From UBA11524 sp964391995 (GTDB taxonomy: Bacteria > Bacillota > Clostridia > Christensenellales > Aristaeellaceae), in contig CAYMOM010000128.1 of the NCBI GenBank assembly GCA_964391995.1, forward strand, positions 1 to 5,536: a stretch of DNA of 5,536 nucleotides, read 5' to 3'. The position numbers and the translations under genes are program-made. A model generated the notes under the pieces. It saw nothing but the letters and a program-made list of their open reading frames with translations. It was not told the origin of the DNA and searched no databases. Of this stretch, positions 1 to 5,536 are shown in pieces (positions within the stretch are counted from its first letter, which is position 1; each line of letters starts with the position of its first letter).

Positions 1-2
1 CA

Positions 3-908
3 ATCCTGCTGATTATGGCTGCCGGCATGGGCAGCCGCTATGGCGGACTGAAGCAGATGGATCCCGTTGGCCCCAGCGGCGAGGTGATTCTGGATTACAG
101 CATTTTCGATGCCCGGCGCGCCGGCTTCAAGCGGGTGATTTTCCTTATCAAGCACGAGATTGAGGAGGATTTCAAGCGCCTGGTGGGCAGCCATATCGAG
201 CCGTATATGGAGGTTCGCTATGCCTTCCAGCAGGTGGATAAGATTCCTGCGCCCTTCACCGTGCCGGAAGGCCGTGTAAAGCCTTGGGGCACCGGTCATG
301 CCGTTTTGTGCTGCAAGGAGCTGATTGACGCACCCTTCGCCGTTATCAATGCCGATGACTACTACGGCGTCAGCGCTTTCCAGACCGCCTATGATGCCCT
401 GTGCGCCCTGAAGGACGATGACAAGCAGCGCTTTATGATGATTGGCTATCACCTGCACAACACCCTGACCGACAACGGTCATGTGGCCCGGGGCGTATGC
501 CAGGTGGATGACGCCGGACACCTGGTTTCCGTGACGGAGCGCACCCATATCATCAAGAGCTGCGATGGCGCCCTGTATACCGAGGACGGTGAAACCTACC
601 GCCTGCTGCCGGAGGATGCGCTGGTCAGCATGAACATGTGGGGTTTCACCCCCGGCTTTGTGGATGCGCTGGAAAAGGGCTTCCCTGCCTTCCTGGAGAA
701 GGCCATGGCGGAAAATCCCCTAAAGGGTGAATACTTCCTGCCCAGCGTGGTCAGCGATCTGCTGGCTGCCGATGCCGCCACCGTGCAGGTGCTTCCCAGC
801 CGCGACCGCTGGTATGGCGTGACCTACCAGGCCGACAAGCCCGTGGTGATGGCTGCACTGGCCCAAATGGGCAAGGACGGCCTGTATCCTGCACCCCTGT
901 GGAAATAA
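3..908 (+). CDS. Nucleotidyltransferase (NTP-transferase fold), 5'-truncated by the window edge
   Basis: This enzyme probably transfers a nucleotidyl group from an NTP to a sugar phosphate or similar phosphorylated compound in the cytoplasm; the exact substrate cannot be read from sequence. The frame is open from base 3 (I-L-L-I before the Met at base 15), so that Met lies inside the first beta strand and the true start is upstream of the window. Counting from that Met, the signature loop AAGMGSRYGG is at 2-11 with the conserved Lys in LKQ at 13, WGTGHAV is at 91-97, and the metal-site segment NADDYYG is at 112-118. Later conserved-looking segments are SMNMWGFTP (205-213), EYFLPSVV (239-246) and WYGVTYQADKP (266-276). 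The visible 301 residues are close to a full-length single-domain enzyme of this type, so few residues should be missing. It ends in TAA just before a terminator. Relatives often sit beside a choline-kinase-like phosphotransferase; none lies downstream here. The fold is sure, the substrate is not. Confidence 0.9.
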   Translation: MLLIMAAGMGSRYGGLKQMDPVGPSGEVILDYSIFDARRAGFKRVIFLIKHEIEEDFKRLVGSHIEPYMEVRYAFQQVDKIPAPFTVPEGRVKPWGTGHAVLCCKELIDAPFAVINADDYYGVSAFQTAYDALCALKDDDKQRFMMIGYHLHNTLTDNGHVARGVCQVDDAGHLVSVTERTHIIKSCDGALYTEDGETYRLLPEDALVSMNMWGFTPGFVDALEKGFPAFLEKAMAENPLKGEYFLPSVVSDLLAADAATVQVLPSRDRWYGVTYQADKPVVMAALAQMGKDGLYPAPLWK

Positions 909-918
909 GCTGCATGCA

Positions 919-958
919 AACAGCTGCCTGGCTTCAAGCAAGTCAGGCAGCTGTTTTT
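919..958 (+). terminator. Rho-independent terminator between convergent genes
   Basis: A perfect 12-bp inverted repeat (919-930 AACAGCTGCCTG with 944-955 CAGGCAGCTGTT) can be extended by four more pairs, one of them G-U, to leave a five-base loop at 935-939. The run TTTTT at 954-958 follows on the plus strand, which fits a terminator for the nucleotidyltransferase gene ending at 908. On the minus strand the same hairpin lies directly after the stop codon of the barrel gene (959-957), but only three T residues follow it, so termination in that direction is plausible but weaker. The plus-strand T-run overlaps the minus-strand stop codon. Confidence 0.88.
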
Positions 959-1625
959 ATTCGCGATAGTTGGCCATCAGGGCACTGAAAAGCTCCTGGG
1001 TGGAGGGTGGCGTGTAGGTAATGGCATTGGCGCCGGCCTGGATGGTTTCCAGCACGGATTCGTTGGTCTTGCCGCCGGAGGCTATGACGGGCGCTTCCGG
1101 CGCCTGGGCGCGGACATAGCGGACAACCTCCGGGGTGTTCCTGCCGCAGGCCACGTTCAGGATGGCTGCACCGTGGGCCAGCCGGGCGGGAATATCCGTC
1201 TTGTCGCTGGTGACGGTGATAATCACCGGAATGTCCACCGCATTGGCTACAGCCAGCAGGTTCAGGTTGGTGATGGGGGCGTTCAGCACCACACCCATGG
1301 CGCCCTGGGCCTCCACATCCTTGGCCAGGGAAACCGTGCGGATGCCCTTGGTGGTTCCGCCGCCCACGCCGCAGAACACAGGAATGTAGGATGCCTTGAT
1401 AATCGCATCGCTGATGGCCTGCTGGGGCGTAAAGGGATACACCGCAAATACCGCATCCGCATCGCAGTTGCGGATGATGGCCAGATCCGTCGTGAACACA
1501 AAGCTCTTGATACGCCTGCCGTTCACCACAATGCCGCTGGCCTTGAACACCGCCTCCGGCATTTTTAATATGTGGGAGCGCAGGCGTCCTTCCACCTGGG
1601 GAATGGGCGTGTTTTCATTCTTCAT
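957..1625 (-). CDS. Predicted beta/alpha-barrel protein of unknown function (family often annotated 'hydrolase')
   Basis: This 222-residue soluble protein resembles a conserved clostridial family usually annotated only as 'hydrolase'; I know of no established reaction for it. The sequence reads as a complete TIM-like barrel with eight predicted beta strands in regular spacing: about 41-47, 57-64, 82-90, 109-115, 133-139, 153-159, 178-185 and 199-207. Glycine-rich loops follow strand 3 (CGVGGGTTKG, 85-94) and strand 7 (ASGGKT, 182-187), and the last strand ends in AITYTPPST (201-209). Such late-strand loops often bind a phosphate group in ThiG-, IGPS- or NanE-like barrels; that role here is inference. 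There is no signal peptide or membrane segment. I chose the ATG at 1625 because GAGGTGA (1637-1631) sits five bases upstream; an in-frame GTG at 1634 lies inside that ribosome-binding site. The gene follows the transglutaminase operon by 111 bases and ends against the convergent terminator. Confidence 0.82.
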   Translation of the reverse strand: MKNENTPIPQVEGRLRSHILKMPEAVFKASGIVVNGRRIKSFVFTTDLAIIRNCDADAVFAVYPFTPQQAISDAIIKASYIPVFCGVGGGTTKGIRTVSLAKDVEAQGAMGVVLNAPITNLNLLAVANAVDIPVIITVTSDKTDIPARLAHGAAILNVACGRNTPEVVRYVRAQAPEAPVIASGGKTNESVLETIQAGANAITYTPPSTQELFSALMANYRE

Positions 1626-1630
1626 ACATT

Positions 1631-1637
1631 TCACCTC
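1631..1637 (-). promoter_or_regulatory. Ribosome-binding site that fixes the barrel-gene start
   Basis: On the minus strand GAGGTGA occupies 1637-1631, followed by five bases and then the ATG at 1625. The longest open frame would begin at the GTG at 1634, but that codon is part of this Shine-Dalgarno sequence and has no site of its own upstream. A nearby ATG at 1629 is out of frame. Confidence 0.75.
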
Positions 1638-1649
1638 ACTGCATGCAGT
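1638..1649. repeat. 12-bp perfect palindrome next to the barrel-gene ribosome-binding site
   Basis: ACTGCATGCAGT is its own reverse complement. It abuts the Shine-Dalgarno site (1637-1631) of the barrel gene and overlaps the end of a possible -10 element (1652-1647), a position where a bound regulator could block transcription. Its core TGCATGCA also occurs once at 911-918, just past the other end of the same gene. Function as an operator is inference; a 12-bp palindrome can occur by chance. Confidence 0.35.
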
Positions 1650-1655
1650 CTATCA
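1647..1655 (-). promoter_or_regulatory. Possible extended -10 promoter element for the barrel gene
   Basis: Read on the minus strand, 1655-1647 is TGATAGACT. This matches the extended -10 pattern TGnTATAAT at the TG and at four of six hexamer positions. It lies in the only AT-richer stretch near the gene, and initiation about seven bases downstream would leave a short leader carrying the ribosome-binding site. No recognisable -35 hexamer sits 16-18 bases upstream, so this is a weak call. Confidence 0.22.
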
Positions 1656-1660
1656 TTTGC

Positions 1661-1679
1661 TGATGAATCCATCATGAAT
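1661..1679. repeat. Short direct repeat in the gap before the barrel gene
   Basis: On the plus strand TGATGAAT (1661-1668) is followed by TCATGAAT (1672-1679), matching at seven of eight positions with starts 11 bases apart, about one helical turn. A short inverted repeat TGATG/CATCA (1661-1665, 1670-1674) overlaps them. The site lies just upstream of the possible -10 element of the minus-strand barrel gene, where an activator or repressor might bind. It is short and could be chance. Confidence 0.25.
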
Positions 1680-1736
1680 TACGCCAGGCCCTGCAGGCGG
1701 GTGAATGTTCAGCAAAAGAGTGCAAGCATTTGCGCA

Positions 1737-3968
1737 TCAGCGGGTAAAGGCCCGTTTTTTCATGGGCACCAGGGCCCGGCACAGGGTCAGGCGCAGGGTT
1801 TGCCAGTGGTTCAGCCGGGGAAGCATGTGCCTGTAGGCCTGCGCAGCCATGGCGGTTTCCTCCGGCTCCGGATCCAGCCGGCCGTAGAACACCAGGGCCA
1901 TGCATTCGCCCAGGGGCAGCAGCTTCACGCTAAAGCGGTGCAGGCCGTCCACCCGGCGCATGAAGGCCATGGGGGATTCGCTGCTTTCCCGCTGGATGCC
2001 GGCGGCGCTGAGCACATCGCTGACGGCCTGCATCCAGGCCTGCCAGCGGCCCATTTCATCCTTGGCCCGGGCGGCGCAGCGCTTGGGCTGCACCCACAGG
2101 ATGCGCCCGGCAAGGGCAGCAGCCAGCAGCAGAAGCAGCAGCCACGGCCAGCCCGCGAAGGGGGACGGCGGCGTTTCCGGCTCCTGGTTGGGGGCGGAAG
2201 GTTCCTCCGGCGGCGGCGTGGGAGTTGATTCCTCCTGGTCCGGGGCGCTGTCCGGCTCCGGGGTGGGTGTGGGCTGATCCTCCGGTGCCGTGTCGCTTTC
2301 CTCCGGGGGATTGCTTTCCGGCGGCAGCATGTCCTCCGGGGTTTCGGTCATGCGGTTCTGGGCCGGTGTGGCATCAAAGGTCAGCCAGCCAAAGCCGGCA
2401 AAGTACACCTCCGTCCAGGCATGACCGTGCAGGCCGGTTACATAGGCATGTCCGTTGGCATCCGGCTCAGCCAGGTAACCCTCCACATACCTGGCAGGCA
2501 GGCCTGCCATGCGGCACAGCACCGTCATGGCGGAGGCAAAGTGGGTGCAGTAACCCTCCTGGGTGCTGAGAAGAAATGTGCTGACGAAATCCAGGTTCTC
2601 CGGCTGGGGCGCAACATCCAGCTTATAGCTGAAGCTGCGGGACAGGTAGGCCTGGATGGCATAGGCCTTGTCGTAGGGAGTCTGGGCGCCGGCAATGGCG
2701 GATTGGGCAATCTGGAACACCTGCTCCTGCAGGTGATCCGGCAGGCCGGTGTAATCGCTGAGGATCTGCGGATACAGGGGATCATTCGTGGCGGCGCAGG
2801 CGGAAACCAGCGTGCCCAGGCCAGCATCACCCGCCAGCATCAGCGGCGCGGTGACGGTGTAGGTATCGCCTTCCTGCAGGTCGCGGGTGACGAACACCTC
2901 GCTGCCGGAATTGAAGTACGGCACCAGCTGGCCGCCGGGGTTCAGGCTGCGGATGCGCTGGGGCACAAACATGCTGGAGGCGCTTTCGTCCAGCATTTTC
3001 ACGCTGACGGTCTGGTAAGCGGTCAGGCCGCTGTCCTCCCCCAGAGCGCCCTGGGGCAGGCCCATGTTGAAGGTACTGGTGCGCAGATCCTGCCATTGCA
3101 GGCTGCTCCACAGGTAGCGCCGCCCTGCCATGGTATCCACCCAGGTGCGCCCGGTGTATTCATTCTTCACACTGCCCCGCAGGTAGGTTTTCCGGGTGGT
3201 TTTCACCAGCATCACCGGGTGATCAGTGGGTTCCGCCTTGCCGCCCAGCTGGTTCTGGCCCTGGGGGTAATAGCCCTCGGTAGCCAGGGTGAATACATTC
3301 CGCGGCTGGGTGAACATAAACCGTGCCAGAATCTGCTCCCGCAGGTAGTCGGCAGCGTCCTTCATGGGCTGGATGGTCACGCCCTCCGCCGGGGTCAGCA
3401 GCAGCGCCAGGGCAGCCAGCACCGCCGCCAGGGGCAGGCACCGGGCCAGGGAAAGCTCCCCGTGCCTGCCGGATGCTGCCTGCATCAGCAGTGCCGCCAC
3501 GGCAGGGGTCAGCCAGGGCAGCACCTGGGGCTTGTCCGCCAGCCACAGCATCAGCGCCGCCAGCACGGTGGCTGCCATGGCGGGATAGCCGCCCAGGCCC
3601 AGGCCCGTCATGGCAAAGCAGGCCATGCCCATCAGCACACCCAGCCACAGGGCCAGCGGGCTGGCCACCATGGGCAGGGCGCCATTGATGCCGGAAAAGT
3701 GCAGGGTAACGGCCTGCCATATTTCTCCTGCCATTTCCAGGCCGCCCAGTGCCAGCAGCCACAGCAGATTGCCGCCCAGCAGCAGCCCCATGCCCAGCCA
3801 CAGGCCCCGACGCTTCAGGGAGCACACCGTCAGCACAGCCACAGCTGCCAGGGCAGCGCCGCAGGCCGGCAGCGCCCAGGCCACAAGACCCATGCAGCCC
3901 AGCACAGACAGGGTCAGCCCCAGGGCCAGCAGCAGCGCCACGGTGCCATGGCGCATGGCCTCCTTCAT
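1737..3968 (-). CDS. TgpA-like membrane transglutaminase
   Basis: This 743-residue membrane protein carries a papain-like transglutaminase domain on the outer face. In order: an N-terminal block of about six or seven membrane segments between residues 8 and 193 (TgpA_N/DUF3488-like); an extracytoplasmic region from about 194 with family-like motifs such as TYLRGSVKNEYTGRTW (261-276); the transglutaminase core with EGYCTHFASAM (471-481), HGHAWTEVY (514-522) and FDATP (531-535); a Pro/Glu/Thr-rich linker (about 540-603); a single membrane segment (about 606-626); and a cytoplasmic tail (627-743) resembling DUF4129. The expected triad Cys474, His516 and Asp532 is intact, so the domain is probably active, as protease, amidase or cross-linker; the substrate is unknown. 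AAAGGAGGG (3984-3976) seven bases upstream supports this start. It follows the DUF58 gene by 22 bases. The order matches the B. subtilis yeaC-yeaD-yebA cluster. Length is normal for the family. Confidence 0.93.
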   Translation of the reverse strand: MKEAMRHGTVALLLALGLTLSVLGCMGLVAWALPACGAALAAVAVLTVCSLKRRGLWLGMGLLLGGNLLWLLALGGLEMAGEIWQAVTLHFSGINGALPMVASPLALWLGVLMGMACFAMTGLGLGGYPAMAATVLAALMLWLADKPQVLPWLTPAVAALLMQAASGRHGELSLARCLPLAAVLAALALLLTPAEGVTIQPMKDAADYLREQILARFMFTQPRNVFTLATEGYYPQGQNQLGGKAEPTDHPVMLVKTTRKTYLRGSVKNEYTGRTWVDTMAGRRYLWSSLQWQDLRTSTFNMGLPQGALGEDSGLTAYQTVSVKMLDESASSMFVPQRIRSLNPGGQLVPYFNSGSEVFVTRDLQEGDTYTVTAPLMLAGDAGLGTLVSACAATNDPLYPQILSDYTGLPDHLQEQVFQIAQSAIAGAQTPYDKAYAIQAYLSRSFSYKLDVAPQPENLDFVSTFLLSTQEGYCTHFASAMTVLCRMAGLPARYVEGYLAEPDANGHAYVTGLHGHAWTEVYFAGFGWLTFDATPAQNRMTETPEDMLPPESNPPEESDTAPEDQPTPTPEPDSAPDQEESTPTPPPEEPSAPNQEPETPPSPFAGWPWLLLLLLAAALAGRILWVQPKRCAARAKDEMGRWQAWMQAVSDVLSAAGIQRESSESPMAFMRRVDGLHRFSVKLLPLGECMALVFYGRLDPEPEETAMAAQAYRHMLPRLNHWQTLRLTLCRALVPMKKRAFTR
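2160..2351 (-). repeat. Low-complexity Pro/Glu/Thr linker with a degenerate internal repeat
   Basis: Residues about 540-603 of the transglutaminase are almost entirely Pro, Glu, Ser, Thr, Asp and Gln. Within them PTPTPEPDSAPDQE (566-579) is echoed by TPTPPPEEPSAPNQEPE (582-598), a degenerate tandem copy. The stretch joins the catalytic domain to the final membrane segment, so it should be an extended, unstructured spacer on the outer side of the membrane. Such linkers commonly vary in length between strains. Confidence 0.7.
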
Positions 3969-3975
3969 GCCGTCA

Positions 3976-3984
3976 CCCTCCTTT
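3976..3984 (-). promoter_or_regulatory. Strong ribosome-binding site of the transglutaminase gene
   Basis: On the minus strand AAAGGAGGG (3984-3976) stands seven bases before the ATG at 3968, in the 22-base gap after the DUF58 stop codon. It decides for this ATG over the in-frame ATG four codons later at 3956. It suggests translation of the transglutaminase starts independently, rather than depending on DUF58 translation. Confidence 0.8.
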
Positions 3985-3990
3985 CCTTCA

Positions 3991-5145
3991 TCATGCAGGT
4001 ACCGGTGTTACATAGCAAACCTCGATTTCCGCCTGCTGGAGCTTGCTGATCAGCGGCAGCGCCAGGGGGTCATCCGGGGTAAAGGTTACAAGATACAGCC
4101 GCACAACCGGCCCCATGCGGCGCATGCGGATCATCACATCCACCATGCTGCTGCTGAGCCTTGCGGAGATGATCACCGTAGCGCCCACCTTGCGCATGCG
4201 GCGGGTTTCCAGCAGCAGCACCCGCTCGAACTTATCCGTTTCGGAAAAGTCCACCCGGGCCAGGTTTTCCAGTATCATGGGCATGCCCATGGCTTTTTCC
4301 AGTTCCACCGGGTGCCCGCCCAGCAGGGGCAGGCGCACGGCATGATCATTAGCCATCTGTCCCGCCACCACCGAGGCGGCGGTTTCCAGCAGCGCGTCCC
4401 GCACATCCGCCTCCGCCTCCGGGTGACCCCAGGAGGGCGGCGGCGAGCAGTCCATCAGCACCAGGGCATCGGGCAGGACAGGCTCCTCAAAGCGGCGCAC
4501 CACTAGCTCCCGCTTCCGGGCGGAAAGCTTCCAGTGGATTTTTTTCAGCGCGTCGCCGGGCATATAGGCGCGGATGTCGCTGGGGCTGGTCACATCCTCG
4601 GTGGCCCGGGCCATGGTTTCCAGGCCGGAATCCCCCGGCGCAAAGGACAGATCCTCCACCTGAAAGGGCAGCGGCAGCACCAGCAGCTCGCTGCAGGCAG
4701 CATTGGGCGCCTTGGTGATGGAAAACAGGCCAAACAAGTCCTCCACCGTGCAGCTTTTCACGCCGGGGCTGCTCACGCCCACATGGGTGGCGTGGAAGGG
4801 CAGGGTCAGCTTTTGCGTGCGGCCCGGGGCGTCCTTCAGGCGGACGGCAGTTTCCGGGATTTCCGGGGTGGCGTACAATTCCAGCAGCACCGGCGCAATG
4901 GGGATGATCCCCCTGTGCCGCACGGTCACCGTCAGCAGCACATCCTCGCCCCGCTGCACCGTGCGCCCGCTCATGCTGCCGCTGACCTCCAGCGTCCTGG
5001 CTGCCCAGCACACGCCTGCCAGGCTGGACAAAACCACCAGCACCAGCACCGCCGCCGCCGCCAGAAACACCGCGCTCCCCGTGGAAAAGGCCGCCACCAG
5101 CAGCATAGCTGTAACAACCCCCGGGGCTAACAAGTGCATTTTCAT
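3991..5145 (-). CDS. DUF58 membrane-anchored protein
   Basis: This 384-residue protein belongs to the DUF58 family, which is nearly always encoded beside a MoxR ATPase. Two adjacent hydrophobic segments at about 8-21 and 24-46 form an N-terminal membrane hairpin. A beta-rich region follows (about 50-160), then the DUF58 hallmark: DIRAYMPGDALKKIHWKLSAR (190-210), with the PGD and WK.SAR elements, continuing into the ELVVRRFE stretch. The rest resembles a von Willebrand A-like fold beginning at ALVLMDCSP (227-235); its metal-site motif is incomplete (DCSPP, where a full MIDAS would have D-x-S-x-S). Role: probably a partner or adaptor linking MoxR to the membrane transglutaminase, inferred from family context. 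The ATG at 5145 overlaps the MoxR stop codon as ATGA; no good Shine-Dalgarno precedes it, so translation is likely coupled. A second ATG two codons later is the only close alternative. B. subtilis YeaD occupies the same place in its cluster. Confidence 0.92.
   Translation of the reverse strand: MKMHLLAPGVVTAMLLVAAFSTGSAVFLAAAAVLVLVVLSSLAGVCWAARTLEVSGSMSGRTVQRGEDVLLTVTVRHRGIIPIAPVLLELYATPEIPETAVRLKDAPGRTQKLTLPFHATHVGVSSPGVKSCTVEDLFGLFSITKAPNAACSELLVLPLPFQVEDLSFAPGDSGLETMARATEDVTSPSDIRAYMPGDALKKIHWKLSARKRELVVRRFEEPVLPDALVLMDCSPPPSWGHPEAEADVRDALLETAASVVAGQMANDHAVRLPLLGGHPVELEKAMGMPMILENLARVDFSETDKFERVLLLETRRMRKVGATVIISARLSSSMVDVMIRMRRMGPVVRLYLVTFTPDDPLALPLISKLQQAEIEVCYVTPVPA
5142..5145 (-). other. 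ATGA stop/start overlap (translational coupling)
   Basis: On the minus strand the four bases ATGA contain both the DUF58 start codon (5145-5143) and the MoxR stop codon (TGA, 5144-5142). The preceding sequence, GTGCCCGTAAAGCT, lacks a strong Shine-Dalgarno, so ribosomes ending MoxR probably re-initiate on DUF58, keeping the two proteins in fixed ratio. Confidence 0.75.
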
Positions 5146-5536
5146 AGCTTTACGGGCACCGCCACATTCTTCAGTATCCTGGCAATCACCTGCTCGGCGG
5201 TCACACCCTTCATGCGGGCCTCCGGGTTCAGGGTTACGCGATGGGAAAGCACCGGCAGCGCCATGTGCTGCACATCCTCCGGCAGGATAAAGTCACGCCC
5301 GTCCAGCAGGGCGCAGGCCTGGGCGCCGTGGATCAGCGCAATGGCGGCCCGGGTGGACACACCCAGGGTCAGCGCCGGATCCTGCCGGGTGGCGGCGGCA
5401 ATGGTAGCCACATAGGAGCGAACCTCCGGCGAGCAGTAAATGGTGGTCACCATCTGCTGCAGGGCAATGATGTCCTCCGCCGCGCACACAGGCTCCAGCA
5501 CCGCCATGGGCTTCACCGTGCCGGAGTAGCGCTCCA
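5142..5536 (-). CDS. MoxR-family AAA+ ATPase, C-terminal part (N-terminus outside window)
   Basis: The visible 130 residues are the C-terminal end of a MoxR ATPase, a cytoplasmic chaperone-like AAA+ protein. The frame stays open to the window edge (ERYSGTVKPMAVLEPV at the start of the visible part), so the gene is cut by the window; the Walker A and B motifs lie outside it. Counting visible residues from the Glu at 5534, the family-typical lid features are: LEPVCAAEDIIALQQ (13-27); GVSTRA (58-63) with the sensor-2 arginine at 62; ALLDGRDFILPEDV (75-88); and VLSHRVTLNPEA (95-106). A GTG at 5516 falls mid-domain and is not a start. Its TGA (5144-5142) overlaps the DUF58 ATG. It is the first visible gene of the operon; B. 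subtilis YeaC is the positional counterpart. The operon promoter would be beyond base 5536. Confidence 0.93.
   Translation of the reverse strand, partial: ERYSGTVKPMAVLEPVCAAEDIIALQQMVTTIYCSPEVRSYVATIAAATRQDPALTLGVSTRAAIALIHGAQACALLDGRDFILPEDVQHMALPVLSHRVTLNPEARMKGVTAEQVIARILKNVAVPVKL

Noticed and set aside
15..17. ATG at base 15 as the start of the nucleotidyltransferase
   Set aside because: The four codons before it (I-L-L-I) continue the first beta strand of the fold and the nucleotide-binding loop follows immediately, so the true start is upstream of the window.
1173..1568. Plus-strand open frame opposite the barrel gene
   Set aside because: It lies wholly antisense to a well-formed barrel protein, has no ribosome-binding site that I can see, and its product has no recognisable domain.
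1626..1634. Upstream GTG start for the barrel gene, adding three residues
   Set aside because: The GTG is part of the GAGGTGA ribosome-binding site that serves the ATG at 1625.
1690..1697. CCTGCAGG palindrome in the intergenic gap
   Set aside because: An eight-base palindrome in GC-rich DNA is likely by chance, does not extend further and is not placed near a promoter or ribosome-binding site.
2421..4049. A 542-codon open frame on the plus strand across most of the transglutaminase gene
   Set aside because: It is antisense to a gene with clear domains and an intact catalytic triad. Its product is dominated by Gln, His, Gly and Ala in the pattern expected from the complement of Leu/Ala/Pro-rich, GC-rich coding sequence, with no recognisable domain.
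4534..5130. Plus-strand open frames opposite the DUF58 gene
   Set aside because: They are shadows of the DUF58 coding sequence in high-GC DNA; the products are Gln/His/Gly-rich with no domain, and the sense gene has the DUF58 hallmark motif.
5514..5516. GTG at 5516 as the start of a small separate gene
   Set aside because: The frame continues upstream to the window edge with typical MoxR sequence, so this is an internal valine.

Overview
The window is GC-rich and gene-dense. It looks like a chromosomal segment from a GC-rich member of the Clostridia, perhaps Oscillospiraceae/Ruminococcaceae-like. That placement rests on three things: the clostridial flavour of the proteins, the strong Shine-Dalgarno sites (AAAGGAGGG, GAGGTGA) and the Firmicutes-style order MoxR ATPase, DUF58, transglutaminase. 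No genus can be named from this sequence, and no mobile element, tRNA, rRNA or CRISPR array is visible.

Layout. Bases 1-908 (+) hold the 3' part of a sugar-phosphate-type nucleotidyltransferase whose start lies before the window. It converges with four minus-strand genes and is separated from them by a compact rho-independent terminator (919-958). The minus-strand genes, in transcription order, are: the C-terminal end of a MoxR-family AAA+ ATPase (5536-5142, cut by the window edge); a membrane-anchored DUF58 protein (5145-3991); a TgpA-like membrane protein with an extracytoplasmic transglutaminase domain (3968-1737); and, after a 111-base gap, a predicted beta/alpha-barrel protein of unknown function often annotated only as 'hydrolase' (1625-957).

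How the genes work together. MoxR, DUF58 and transglutaminase form a tight operon: a 4-base ATGA overlap joins the first two and a 22-base gap carrying a strong ribosome-binding site joins the last two. The arrangement resembles the B. subtilis yeaC-yeaD-yebA cluster. The likely picture is a cytoplasmic MoxR chaperone-like ATPase acting with a DUF58 membrane protein to control or assemble a transglutaminase-like enzyme facing the cell surface; the substrate is unknown. The barrel gene may have its own promoter in the AT-richer gap at 1626-1736, which contains a 12-bp perfect palindrome and a short direct repeat. No convincing minus-strand terminator separates it from the operon, so read-through is also possible.

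There is no strong sign of a wholly new system. The most open questions are the function of the barrel protein, its possible link to the transglutaminase operon, and the palindrome at its start.
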